Below, one piece after another: positions 8,095 to 16,439 of a stretch of 64,000 nt of DNA. Under the pieces are notes generated by a model. It was not told where the DNA came from. It did no database searches and worked only from the letters and a program-made list of their open reading frames with translations. The stretch is from Patescibacteria group bacterium. GTDB taxonomy: Bacteria > Patescibacteriota > Microgenomatia > UBA8517. The stretch spans positions 124,001-188,000 of the forward strand of contig DASZQR010000010.1 in the NCBI GenBank assembly GCA_035549555.1, read 5' to 3'. Numbering within the stretch: the first letter of the stretch is position 1; every line of letters starts with the position of its first letter. Both the position numbers and the translations under genes were made by a program.

Positions 8095-9090
8095 ATGTCA
8101 TCCTTAAAGGTAGGAATAGTTGGTCTGCCAAATGTAGGGAAGTCTACACTCTTTAACGCATTGATGAAAAGGCAGGTTGCTTATGCTGCAAACTTTCCTT
8201 TTGCGACGATCGAACCAAACATAGGGGTCGTACCCGTGCCTGACGAAAGATTAACTAAGCTTGCAGAAGTTACAGCTTTAGAAACAAAAGGAGCAACCCC
8301 TCCAATAGTGAACGCTACAGTTGAGTTTGTAGACATTGCAGGAATTGTTAAAGGCGCAAGTACTGGAGCAGGGTTAGGAAATAAATTTTTGGCAAACATT
8401 CGCGAAGTCGATGCAATTTGTTTTTGCCTTCGTGCTTTTACTGATAACGATATTATTCGAGAGGGAAGTACCAATCCAAAAGACGACTTTGAAATTTTAA
8501 AAACAGAATTAGACTTGGCTGATCTTGAAACTGTAGAAAATCATTCTAAGAAAAAAAATCAGGACGTTGAAAATTTGCCCTTATTTAATAAAAAACCATT
8601 TTTAGTTGTAATTAATGTCGACGAAAATGCTCTTCATGAAGCTCAAGGATTGGAAGTAAAATATGCAGAAGAATTAGGGTTAAAAGTAGAACAAATTGTT
8701 GTAATTTCAGCTAAAATTGAATCAGAACTTTCAGACTTAAGTGAATCTGACCAGAAAAATTATTTAGAAGATTTGGGAGTAAAAGAATCAGGACTAGAAA
8801 GGCTTGCCAAAAAAGCTTTTGAGACTCTGGGTTTGATTACATTTTTGACAGCTGGAGAAAAGGAAGTCCACGCCTGGACTATTAATAAGGGAATTGATGC
8901 TCAAAACGCGGCTGGAGCAATCCACACAGACTTCATCAAAAAGTTTATCAAAGCAGACGTTTGTGATTTTAAGGATTTTGTCGAGCTTGGAGGATGGAAA
9001 AATTCAAGAGAAAACGGAAAAGTCAGAAGCGAAGGAAGAGATTATATTATGCAAGATGGAGATGTTGTGGAATTTAAGATTGGCGCATAA
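8095..9090 (+). CDS. ychF: YchF/OLA1 family ATPase
   Basis: The 331-aa Obg-like P-loop protein has G1 GLPNVGKST (residues about 9-17), a DIAGIVKGAS G3 region, and the NVDE variant of the G4 motif that marks YchF and its preference for ATP over GTP. The C-terminal TGS-like domain (YIMQDGDVVEFKIGA) is intact. The family is usually about 360 aa, so this version is compact. YchF binds ribosomes and is involved in stress and translation control. A TAAAAT hexamer sits 6 nt before the ATG. Its end overlaps a minus-strand ORF by 17 nt. Confidence 0.95.
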   Translation: MSSLKVGIVGLPNVGKSTLFNALMKRQVAYAANFPFATIEPNIGVVPVPDERLTKLAEVTALETKGATPPIVNATVEFVDIAGIVKGASTGAGLGNKFLANIREVDAICFCLRAFTDNDIIREGSTNPKDDFEILKTELDLADLETVENHSKKKNQDVENLPLFNKKPFLVVINVDENALHEAQGLEVKYAEELGLKVEQIVVISAKIESELSDLSESDQKNYLEDLGVKESGLERLAKKAFETLGLITFLTAGEKEVHAWTINKGIDAQNAAGAIHTDFIKKFIKADVCDFKDFVELGGWKNSRENGKVRSEGRDYIMQDGDVVEFKIGA

Positions 9091-9361
9091 TAATTTCCTC
9101 GCCGCCAACAATTTGCCCAATTATTTCATGACGTGTTTCTTCAGCGACTACAAGTACTCTTTGATCTGCAATTCCCGGAATAACGATTACTTTTCCAGTT
9201 TTAGCCTGCTTTTTAATATCTTCTACCCCTTTATTAATATTTTCCACACAAATCTGGGTACCGCGTTCAAGGTTTTTCCCGCAGCGGTTTCCAAAAAAGC
9301 AGTGCTCTTTACATTCCAATCCCACAAAACCAATGGTAGTCTTACGGTCTAGAAATTTCAA
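9074..9361 (-). CDS. Cys-rich small protein, UPF0179-like N-terminus
   Basis: A 95-codon frame fills the gap between ychF and rpsF on the opposite strand, starting at TTG 9361. The N-terminal half has ECKEHCFFGNRCGKNLERG (C17, C21, C27, C38, plus H20), a pattern like the Cys cluster of UPF0179-type proteins that may bind a metal or Fe-S centre. The second half has PGIADQRVLVVAEETRHE. Nothing on the plus strand fills the interval. It ends 17 nt inside the ychF 3' end. TTG start and divergent overlap with the rpsF promoter region keep confidence moderate. Confidence 0.55.
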   Translation of the reverse strand: MKFLDRKTTIGFVGLECKEHCFFGNRCGKNLERGTQICVENINKGVEDIKKQAKTGKVIVIPGIADQRVLVVAEETRHEIIGQIVGGEEIIMRQS

Positions 9362-9384
9362 TACACATTTGATATACTACATCC

Positions 9385-9672
9385 ATGCGTAAATATGAAT
9401 TAACTATTGTCTTGGATGGCAAAGCAACAGCTGCAAAGAAAAAATCAGTCCAAGAAAGAATAGAGAAATTAATTAAAGAAGCTAAGGGAAAGACAGATAA
9501 AGTCAAAGATCTTGGAACAAAAGATCTTGCATACAAAATTGGTAAAAGCGAAACTGGAGCATATTTAATGTTTCCTTTGGAACTTGAATCAGAAAGCGCA
9601 AAAGAAATAAACAGTAAAATGAGAGTCGACACTGAAGTTATCAGATATCTTTTAATTAATACAGAAAAATAA
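9385..9672 (+). CDS. rpsF: 30S ribosomal protein S6
   Basis: A 95-aa protein with the S6 start MRKYELTIVL and YLMFPLELES strands of the ferredoxin-like fold; normal length is about 95-130. S6 binds S18 and 16S rRNA in the 30S platform. It begins the conserved rpsF-ssb-rpsR unit (2-nt and 5-nt gaps). A TATACT hexamer at 9373-9378 lies 6 nt before the ATG with no Shine-Dalgarno sequence, so the mRNA may be leaderless. Confidence 0.96.
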   Translation: MRKYELTIVLDGKATAAKKKSVQERIEKLIKEAKGKTDKVKDLGTKDLAYKIGKSETGAYLMFPLELESESAKEINSKMRVDTEVIRYLLINTEK

Positions 9673-9674
9673 AT

Positions 9675-10154
9675 ATGGCAAGAAGTTTAAATAAAGTTTT
9701 ACTTATCGGAAATTTAACTCGAGATCCAGAATTAAGATACACACCGCAGGGAACTGCAGTAGTTACTTTTTCTATTGCAACCAATCGTCAGTGGAAAACT
9801 GAGAGTGGGGAAATGAAAGATCAGGCAGAATTTCATCGAGTTGTCGCCTGGGATAAATTAGCAGAAATCTGCGGCAAGATGCTTAAAAAGGGGACAAGAT
9901 GTTATGTTGAAGGAAGATTGCAAACTCGTTCTTGGCAGGCTCAGGACGGAGCACAAAAACAAACAACAGAAATTGTTATTTCTGATATGATTGTCCTTGA
10001 TAATAAAAGTTCAAATACAACTTCTGATGTGAATATTCCAGATGATTTTAATCAGGAGCCACAAGAAAAAGCAGAACCAAAAAAGGAAGTTAAAAAGGAA
10101 GAACCAAAAGTTGAAGAAGAGCCAGAAGTAAATGAAGACGATATACCATTTTAA
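9675..10154 (+). CDS. ssb: Single-stranded DNA-binding protein
   Basis: The 159-aa protein has an OB fold at residues 1-110 (NKVLLIGNLTRDPELRYTPQ, FHRVVAWDKLAEICG, YVEGRLQTRSW) and an acidic, Glu/Lys-rich tail ending in DDIPF, the conserved tip that docks replication and repair proteins. It coats single-stranded DNA during replication, repair and possibly competence uptake. Location between rpsF and rpsR is the usual bacterial arrangement. Confidence 0.97.
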   Translation: MARSLNKVLLIGNLTRDPELRYTPQGTAVVTFSIATNRQWKTESGEMKDQAEFHRVVAWDKLAEICGKMLKKGTRCYVEGRLQTRSWQAQDGAQKQTTEIVISDMIVLDNKSSNTTSDVNIPDDFNQEPQEKAEPKKEVKKEEPKVEEEPEVNEDDIPF

Positions 10155-10159
10155 AAAAT

Positions 10160-10402
10160 ATGCCAAAACAAAAATCTAAACCAAGAAGAAAAGTTCCAAC
10201 AAATTTAAAGTGTTACTTTTGCGAAAACAAAAAAACACCTAATTATTTGGAAACCGACGAGCTTAAAAGATTTGTAACCGAGCGTGGAAAGATTGCAAGC
10301 CGAGAATACACAGGAACTTGTAGCAAGCATCAAAAACAGGTTGCTCAGGCAGTTAAGCGCGCAAGGCATTTAGCTCTTCTTCCTTTCAAGGCTTCTGTGT
10401 AA
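10160..10402 (+). CDS. rpsR: 30S ribosomal protein S18
   Basis: An 80-aa S18 with a basic N-terminus, the NLKCYFCENKKTPNY segment and CSKHQKQVAQAVKRARHLAL C-terminal signature. Two Cys early (C-x-x-C) and a later C-x-x-H suggest a zinc-binding S18 variant. It closes the rpsF-ssb-rpsR unit. In most bacteria rplI (L9) would follow; here a protease gene follows 25 nt later, matching the loss of L9 described for Microgenomates. Confidence 0.96.
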   Translation: MPKQKSKPRRKVPTNLKCYFCENKKTPNYLETDELKRFVTERGKIASREYTGTCSKHQKQVAQAVKRARHLALLPFKASV

Positions 10403-10427
10403 TATACTTTAGTATTGTCGATTTATC

Positions 10428-11651
10428 ATGAAGTCTACAAATTTTAAAAATTTAATTGTCGTTGCAGTCCTTATGATTTTTTGCCTTGCCTTAGGCTATG
10501 GTATTGGTGCAAAAGGTTTTGAAGTAAATTATGTAAAAGGCGGAAATGTAACCATTAGCCGCGTTACTCCAGAGCCAAATGTGGATTTTTCTCTTTTCTG
10601 GAAAGTTTGGGACGATATTAATAGCACTTACTACGACAAATCAAAAATAATTCCTTCTCAAATGGTTTACGGCGCGATTCAAGGAATGGTAAATAGTTTG
10701 GGTGATCCTTATACAATGTTCTTGCCGCCTTCTGAAAATCAGGTCACAAATCAGGATCTTCAGGGAAACTTTAGCGGTGTAGGAATTGAATTAGGTTATA
10801 AAGGACAAAACCTCGCAGTTGAAGCGCCGCTTCCTGGAAGCCCTGCAGAAAAAGCTGGCGTAAAGCCGGGAGATTTAATTGTTGGTATTAAAGATGCCGC
10901 AAAAAATGTGAATATCACAAATACACAAAATATTACTTTGGGGCAGGCGGTTGAAGATATACGAGGAAATACTGGGACAAAAGTTACTTTAACTTTAGTT
11001 CGAGACGGAACAAGTCAGCCAATCACAGTTGATATAATCAGAGAAAATATTAATGTCCCATCTGTCACTCTTGAATATGTTGGCGACAATAAAGACATTG
11101 CTCACATTTCTATTTTAAAGTTTGGCGCAGATACTTATACAGAATGGCAAAAGGAAGTTGCAGACATTCAGACCCATCAAAACATAAAGGGTGTAATTTT
11201 AGATTTACGAAATAATCCAGGAGGATATCTTCAAGATGCTGTTGATATTGCAGGAGAATTTTTGCCGGAAGGATCGACAGTTGTTATTCAGCAGGATGGA
11301 AACGGAAATAAAGAACCATTACTAACAAATCGTGAAGGAGCTTTTGTAAATACCAAAACAGTTGTCTTGATAAATGGCGGAAGTGCAAGTGCTTCAGAAA
11401 TTTTATCAGGAGCGCTTCGCGATGACAGAAAAATTCAATTGGTTGGAGAAAAATCTTTTGGTAAAGGAACTGTGCAGGAGCCTCTTGATCTTGACGGAGG
11501 AGCAGGAATTCATATCACAGTTGCCAAATGGCTTACTCCAAACGGTACCTGGGTCCACGGAGTTGGTCTTACTCCAGATGTAAAAGTTACACAAAGTGCA
11601 ACAAGCACAAGCGATGATCAGTTGAATGCTGCAGTTAAATTATTTCAGTAA
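10428..11651 (+). CDS. S41 family C-terminal processing protease (CtpA-like)
   Basis: The 407-aa protein has an N-terminal membrane anchor (residues about 8-26), the S41 N-terminal domain (YGAIQGMVNSLGDPYT), a PDZ domain (about 115-200, SPAEKAGVKPGD) and the catalytic domain with LRNNPGGYL, nucleophile Ser in GGSASASEIL and the Lys of GEKSFGKGTVQ, the Ser-Lys dyad. It should cleave exported proteins near their C-termini at the outer face of the membrane. An HtrA-type protease follows directly, making a two-protease envelope quality-control pair. Confidence 0.94.
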   Translation: MKSTNFKNLIVVAVLMIFCLALGYGIGAKGFEVNYVKGGNVTISRVTPEPNVDFSLFWKVWDDINSTYYDKSKIIPSQMVYGAIQGMVNSLGDPYTMFLPPSENQVTNQDLQGNFSGVGIELGYKGQNLAVEAPLPGSPAEKAGVKPGDLIVGIKDAAKNVNITNTQNITLGQAVEDIRGNTGTKVTLTLVRDGTSQPITVDIIRENINVPSVTLEYVGDNKDIAHISILKFGADTYTEWQKEVADIQTHQNIKGVILDLRNNPGGYLQDAVDIAGEFLPEGSTVVIQQDGNGNKEPLLTNREGAFVNTKTVVLINGGSASASEILSGALRDDRKIQLVGEKSFGKGTVQEPLDLDGGAGIHITVAKWLTPNGTWVHGVGLTPDVKVTQSATSTSDDQLNAAVKLFQ

Positions 11652-11681
11652 CCTTTCAGGATTTGATAATATATTTTAAGT

Positions 11682-12878
11682 ATGAGGAAATTAGATCTTC
11701 GTAAAGTATTAATAATCGGCGCTTTGATAATTGTAGTTTTGGTTGCAATTGGCGGCGGTGCAGTTGCTGACCGCGTTTTTGGTTTTAAACCTCTGGATTC
11801 GCTTTTTCCATCGTCGATTGGCAATGGAAGTACCGTTGGGCCGACAGTTGTCACAAGCGAAGAGCAGGATGTTGAAAATGTTGTTGCCAAATCTTCTCCT
11901 TCCGTCGTTACAGTTTCAGGAACCGCAACAAGTCAGCCTTCAATTCAATTTGATCCATTCGGAGGAGGATTTAGCCAAACTCCTGGCGGAAGCCAGTCTC
12001 AAGATATTGGAAGCGGTTTCATAGTTTCGGCAAATGGTTTAATTGTGACTAATAAACATGTTGTAAGTGATACTACGATGACTTACAAAGTCATTACAGA
12101 AGATAATAAAGAATATCCAGTCCAAACAATTTCCCGCGATCCAAATAACGATATTGCAGTCTTAAAAATTAATGCAAACGGATTGACTCCAATTACTTTA
12201 GGCGATTCAACAAATCTTAAAGTTGGCCAATCAGTTATCGCAATAGGGACAGCTCTTGGGCAATTTAGGCATTCTGTCACAACAGGCGTTGTCTCAGGGC
12301 TTGGCCGGGGAATTCAGGCTGGCGATCCTTATCAGGGTTATGTTGAAGAGCTTGATAATATTATTCAAACAGATGCAGCAATTAACCCTGGAAATTCGGG
12401 CGGTCCATTAATTAATTCTTCAAATCAGGTAATTGGTATTAATGTTGCAGTAGCCCAAGGTGCTCAAAATATTGGCTTTGCAATTCCAATTAATGTTGTC
12501 AAAGATGCTCTAAATACCTTCACCAAAAACGGCGGTTTTCCTGGAAAAGCATTTTTAGGAGTCCAATATCAAATGATCAGCCAGCAAGCAGCAATTCTAA
12601 ACGATGTTCCTCAAGGAGCTTATGTAACCGATGTTGTCACAGGAAGTGCAGCTGATAAAGCCGGAGTTCAGACAGGAGATATTATTACAAAAGCAGACGG
12701 ACAGACTTTAAATGATAATTCATCAAGTAATAGTTCATCTGATAGCACACAAACAAGCAAACTTGCACAAATAATAAATGGTAAAAAAGTAGGGGATAGT
12801 TTGTCTATGGAAGTTTGGAGAAACGGCCAGACCTTAAATCTCACAGCAACTCTTGCAGCTGATACTTCAAATCAGTAA
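11682..12878 (+). CDS. HtrA/DegP-type serine protease with PDZ domain
   Basis: A 398-aa protein with an N-terminal membrane segment (residues about 8-28), a Ser/Gly-rich linker, a trypsin-like domain and one PDZ domain. Catalytic residues: His in TNKHVV (about 126), Asp in NNDIAVLKI (about 158), Ser in NPGNSGGPL (about 241). PDZ at about 295-398 with GSAADKAGVQTGD. It likely degrades or chaperones misfolded exported proteins. A TAATAT hexamer lies 10 nt upstream of the ATG. It follows the CtpA-like gene by 30 nt. Confidence 0.94.
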   Translation: MRKLDLRKVLIIGALIIVVLVAIGGGAVADRVFGFKPLDSLFPSSIGNGSTVGPTVVTSEEQDVENVVAKSSPSVVTVSGTATSQPSIQFDPFGGGFSQTPGGSQSQDIGSGFIVSANGLIVTNKHVVSDTTMTYKVITEDNKEYPVQTISRDPNNDIAVLKINANGLTPITLGDSTNLKVGQSVIAIGTALGQFRHSVTTGVVSGLGRGIQAGDPYQGYVEELDNIIQTDAAINPGNSGGPLINSSNQVIGINVAVAQGAQNIGFAIPINVVKDALNTFTKNGGFPGKAFLGVQYQMISQQAAILNDVPQGAYVTDVVTGSAADKAGVQTGDIITKADGQTLNDNSSSNSSSDSTQTSKLAQIINGKKVGDSLSMEVWRNGQTLNLTATLAADTSNQ

Positions 12879-12966
12879 TTTAAGCCGACTATCCTAATTA
12901 TAATCACCCTGTCAATATTAAAAAATTCTTGAAAATTTCATCAGCAGTTCTAAAATTTGATTAATT

Positions 12967-13188
12967 ATGAGTGAATATGATTTTTTAGGTAAAGGTGAGC
13001 GTGTACCGTCAGATGAATTTATTGGTGATGATCATGATTGTGGTCCAAATGGCCATTTTACTCAAATCATTGTACGCAAAGATGGGAAAAATATTATTTT
13101 TACAGAAAATCTTACAGGTGGAGATCGTGTCATACCAGAACGAGAAATTGCTAGAGTTGAAGAAAAAATAAAACCAAAAACTTCTTGA
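12967..13188 (+). CDS. Hypothetical protein (73 aa)
   Basis: A small soluble acidic protein with a DDHDCGPNGHFTQIIVRKDG stretch and a basic end. One Cys and three His give a possible metal site, but no family is recognised. It stands alone between htrA and the 123-aa gene with intergenic spaces of about 90-110 nt on each side and no visible Shine-Dalgarno sequence. Confidence 0.5.
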   Translation: MSEYDFLGKGERVPSDEFIGDDHDCGPNGHFTQIIVRKDGKNIIFTENLTGGDRVIPEREIARVEEKIKPKTS

Positions 13189-13285
13189 CAATTCACTTTA
13201 TAAATTTAATTCCTCGTTAATTAATACATAAAATTTAAAAATCTTTGTAATGACTCACTTGTAAAATAGATAAGGAGAATATATA

Positions 13286-13315
13286 ATGAAAACATATGGA
13301 AGATTACAGTTTTAA
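13286..13315 (+). other. Nine-codon upstream ORF with strong Shine-Dalgarno, overlapping the 13296 gene
   Basis: AAGGAG at 13272-13277 sits 8 nt before ATG 13286, which opens a nine-codon frame (MKTYGRLQF) ending at TAA 13313-13315. The next gene's ATG at 13296 lies inside it in another frame. Strong Shine-Dalgarno sequences are rare here, so a leader or translational-coupling device is possible; a single-base indel that split a longer start is the alternative. Confidence 0.35.
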
Positions 13316-13667
13316 AAAATTTGAAGGTGTAGGTCAAAGATTAGAAAACAGAATAACTATTACTAGCAATAAGTCTTTCGGACTTCCTACCAAGTTTTAT
13401 ATTGATGAACAAGTAGGAAACAATAATTACTTAGTAATATATTATGACGAAAATAAAAAAGTCGTGGCGCTACACTTCACAAACTTAGAAGAAGAACCTA
13501 ATAAATTTACGATTATGAAGAATCCTGAAGGGAAAGGCGCCTCAGTTATCGCCACGAGTTTTTTCAAAACATACAATATAGATACAAAGGCTATCAAAGG
13601 AAGATACACTTGGGAAAAAAGAGAGCTAGAAGGGATAGGAGTAGTCTATATAATCAAACTCCCGTAA
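13296..13667 (+). CDS. Hypothetical soluble protein (123 aa)
   Basis: A 123-aa protein without signal peptide; strands with NNYLVIYYDENKKVVALHF and a C-terminal TWEKRELEGIGVVYIIKL suggest a compact alpha/beta or beta fold. No family is recognised. The ATG at 13296 lies within a nine-codon upstream ORF that has the good Shine-Dalgarno sequence, so translation may be coupled. It precedes a membrane-anchored gene by 7 nt and probably shares its transcript. Confidence 0.6.
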   Translation: MEDYSFKKFEGVGQRLENRITITSNKSFGLPTKFYIDEQVGNNNYLVIYYDENKKVVALHFTNLEEEPNKFTIMKNPEGKGASVIATSFFKTYNIDTKAIKGRYTWEKRELEGIGVVYIIKLP

Positions 13668-13674
13668 GTATGCC

Positions 13675-14505
13675 ATGCAAAACTTCAAGCCTCCCTCGAT
13701 GTTCTCCAAACTAATTAAAATAATTTGCAACTTTCTGATTGAGGAAATCCACGATCTTGCGCATACTATATTCAAAGCGACAATAGGTGCTTTTCTTGGC
13801 ACGTTTTTAATAAGTTATGGTGGATTTACTGCATTTTTTCATTCACTTAATCCTCAAATTGATATTGCAAAAACTTCAACAGTCGAGTCAGTACCAACTC
13901 AAAATACCATAGCAAATAAAACAAATAATGAAATATTACATGAAGGCTATAGCTTAGAAAATAATCAGTACTGCAGAAAACCTACGTCATCTATTTTTTA
14001 TTGGCTCCCAATTTATTCTACAAAAAAATACAATATTACAACTGAAAAATTCCAAACAATCATACAAGTTACTGATCCGCAATTAATTAATCCACCCCAT
14101 GCTGTAATTTTTCTGTTAAAAGACAACAATCCAGTAATACATTTTATAATGCCAACAGTAAATAAAGCTCGTTCTCAGCAGCTTGTTCAATTTGAATATT
14201 TATCTACAGATTCGAATGGGAATCCACAGTGGATTCCCCAACAAGGACAAGTACTCAAGGCACCAATAGATCTTTCCCAAGACACTTCTGTTGCCGCTAG
14301 TATTATTACGGTAAATGAAACAGACGTTCGTTTTGAAATAGATTTAACGTATTACGATTCAATAAGTGGAGCTAAGCATTTCCAATCAATAACTTCAGAA
14401 ACTATCCCAAATATAATTTCATTATATTCACAAAATGATTTTACTTTCGGCACTGGATCTCTAAAGGGTCAATGTATTCTAATTAAAGAAGGATTTAATT
14501 CTTAG
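13675..14505 (+). CDS. Membrane-anchored hypothetical protein (276 aa)
   Basis: The N-terminus has an amphipathic helix followed by one transmembrane segment (residues about 38-60, [20 protein letters not shown]), then a Ser/Thr/Asn linker and an external beta-rich domain of about 180 residues. No known motif is visible; two Cys (NNQYCRKP and KGQCIL) near the ends of the external domain may be bridged. It overlaps the convergent prfA 3' end by 11 nt. Confidence 0.55.
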   Translation: MQNFKPPSMFSKLIKIICNFLIEEIHDLAHTIFKATIGAFLGTFLISYGGFTAFFHSLNPQIDIAKTSTVESVPTQNTIANKTNNEILHEGYSLENNQYCRKPTSSIFYWLPIYSTKKYNITTEKFQTIIQVTDPQLINPPHAVIFLLKDNNPVIHFIMPTVNKARSQQLVQFEYLSTDSNGNPQWIPQQGQVLKAPIDLSQDTSVAASIITVNETDVRFEIDLTYYDSISGAKHFQSITSETIPNIISLYSQNDFTFGTGSLKGQCILIKEGFNS

Positions 14506-15181
14506 TAAGTTCCACAACTCTATCTAATTCTCCATCCATAATTTTCTCTAAATTTCCCCAATTTTTATGAATTCTGTGATCTGTTACTCTGTCTTGTGGA
14601 AAATTATAAGTTCTGATTTTTTCAGCTCTCATTCCTCGCCCAATCGCGCTACGATATCCTGCAACTGTTCTTTCTTTCTCAAGTTCTGCTTTTTCCCAAA
14701 GCTTAGCGCGAAGCAAATCCATCGCAATAATTCTATTTTGTTGCTGAAATCGCTCTTCTCTTGCAACAATCATAATTCCAGTTGGTTTGTGTGTTAGTCG
14801 TACAGCTGTCGAAACCTTATTAACATTTTGCCCTCCATGTCCGCCAGCTCTAATAAATTGCCAATCAAGGTCTTGCGGGTTTATTTTAATGTCTGTTTCT
14901 GTTAATTGAGGAAGAACAGCAACAGTTGCAGTTGACGTATGAATGCGTCCTCGCTTTTCAGTGGAAGGGACTCGCTGCACTCTATGAACTCCGCTTTCAT
15001 TTTTTAATAATGCAAAAACATTTTCGCCAGTAATCTTCAAAGTTGCCTCATCTATAAGTTCAAATTTCCAGAGCTTACGTGTGGCAAATCGGGAATACAT
15101 ACGAAGGAGATCTTGCCCCCAAAGTTTGGCTTCGTCTCCGCCTGTAGCTCCGCGGATTTCAAGATAAATTGTTTCAACCAT
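14495..15181 (-). CDS. prfA: Peptide chain release factor 1, short form without N-terminal domain
   Basis: The 228-aa product begins at the core of class-I release factors: [20 protein letters not shown], then [20 protein letters not shown]. The PST matches the PxT codon-recognition motif of RF1 (UAA/UAG), and [13 protein letters not shown] contains the catalytic GGQ. The C-terminal [13 protein letters not shown] is intact. Typical RF1 is about 355-360 aa, so the N-terminal domain 1 (about 110-130 residues) is missing. The upstream gene rpmE ends inside its first codons, and no missing domain is visible in other frames. The start is ATG 15181. Confidence 0.92.
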   Translation of the reverse strand: MVETIYLEIRGATGGDEAKLWGQDLLRMYSRFATRKLWKFELIDEATLKITGENVFALLKNESGVHRVQRVPSTEKRGRIHTSTATVAVLPQLTETDIKINPQDLDWQFIRAGGHGGQNVNKVSTAVRLTHKPTGIMIVAREERFQQQNRIIAMDLLRAKLWEKAELEKERTVAGYRSAIGRGMRAEKIRTYNFPQDRVTDHRIHKNWGNLEKIMDGELDRVVELTKN

Positions 15182-15479
15182 TTCGAAGTGCGCTCAAAGT
15201 TTCTGGTCTTGCAGATTCTTCTTTCAATTTCTTTTCGCGCTTCAAGCGTCTCTTTTCAGTCTTGCTGATTTTCTTTTCATTTACTTTTTGCATACGGGCG
15301 TTAAACGCATCAACTCGTCCTGCTGTATCTACAAATTTCATTTGCCCTGTGTAAAAAGGATGGCAAACAGAACAAACTTCAACATGAATTTCAGGCACAG
15401 TTGCGCCAACTGTAAATGTATTGCCACAAGCGCAAATTACAGTCGCATCAAAATATTTTGGGTGAATCTTCGCTTTCAT
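15174..15479 (-). CDS. rpmE: 50S ribosomal protein L31 with basic C-terminal extension
   Basis: Starting at ATG 15479 ([20 protein letters not shown]), the first about 70 residues are L31 with the C-x-C and C-x-x-C zinc ligands (CACG, CSVC) and the [20 protein letters not shown] signature. A Lys/Arg/Glu-rich tail of about 30 residues follows ([20 protein letters not shown]). The gene overlaps prfA by 8 nt, the common rpmE-prfA pairing. The ATG at 15479 gives the normal L31 N-terminus. Confidence 0.94.
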   Translation of the reverse strand: MKAKIHPKYFDATVICACGNTFTVGATVPEIHVEVCSVCHPFYTGQMKFVDTAGRVDAFNARMQKVNEKKISKTEKRRLKREKKLKEESARPETLSALRNG

Positions 15480-15486
15480 AATGAAA

Positions 15487-16392
15487 TTATACCACCTTGT
15501 GCCTAGTTTCAGCAAGATATACTCCTGCAAAAGTAATTATTGTTCCAATTATCACATAAACCGTTATTGCATCGCCCAGAAGAATGACAGCAAGAATCGC
15601 AGAAATTACAGACGGGACATATCCAAATACTGCAGCTTCGCTAACGCTAAGCGTTTTTTGAGCTGAATTCCCAAGATAATAAGCAATGCTGCCACTAAAA
15701 ATTGCCATGTATAAAACCCCAAGATGATATTGTATTGGCAGACTTTGAATTGTTTCAAAAGTATTCACGAGCTTCCCGTTAAACAAAATAATAATTAAAA
15801 AGCTAAAAAAACCAATAACCCAGGAAAAATTGCTTAAGCTCAGAGGGTCTTCTCCTTGGCGCAGTAAATTTTTAACAATTATGGTGCTTGCAGCTCCTGC
15901 GATCATGGAAATAACCACAAAAATATTTCCAGACACTTCGCCGACATTGTCTCCAGTGGTTATAAACGGTCCGATTAAAATTATAAAAGCTCCCAAAAAG
16001 GTAATTAAAATTCCCATTTTAAGCTTTCTGGAAATGCGGTCATGCAGCATAATATATCCTGCAAGGATTGTAAGAATTGGAGAAATAAGTGTAATCAAGC
16101 TCCAGTTGAGAAGTGTTGTTTTATTTGCCCCCAGAAATAAAAATCCAAGTGCAACTGTCGAGTTTAAAAATCCGTACAAAATAAAATTTAACAATATCGA
16201 AGGCTTTTTGGGAATTTTTAACTTTGCAAAAGGCAAAAGCAAAATTACAATTACGCTTGATATAAAAAATCTGTAAAAAAGAAACGTATCAACAGGTACA
16301 TTTTTTAAAGTAAGTTTTATAACAGGCCCTGCAATTCCGCTAATAAGAGCGCTAATAATTAAAAAAACAAAAGCGCGAAATCTGTATTTCAT
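15487..16392 (-). CDS. EamA/DMT family transporter
   Basis: From ATG 16392 a 301-aa protein with ten hydrophobic segments arranged as two EamA halves; the first half starts with [17 protein letters not shown], the second with [23 protein letters not shown] transporters of this size export small metabolites such as amino acids or nucleotide derivatives. An upstream in-frame ATG at 16428 would add 12 residues. It lies immediately upstream of rpmE-prfA (7-nt gap) and is divergent from the P-type ATPase. Confidence 0.88.
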   Translation of the reverse strand: MKYRFRAFVFLIISALISGIAGPVIKLTLKNVPVDTFLFYRFFISSVIVILLLPFAKLKIPKKPSILLNFILYGFLNSTVALGFLFLGANKTTLLNWSLITLISPILTILAGYIMLHDRISRKLKMGILITFLGAFIILIGPFITTGDNVGEVSGNIFVVISMIAGAASTIIVKNLLRQGEDPLSLSNFSWVIGFFSFLIIILFNGKLVNTFETIQSLPIQYHLGVLYMAIFSGSIAYYLGNSAQKTLSVSEAAVFGYVPSVISAILAVILLGDAITVYVIIGTIITFAGVYLAETRHKVV

Positions 16393-16439
16393 ATATTTTA
16401 GTTTTGCAATTTTTATCAAAAAAAGCAAAAATGTAAATC

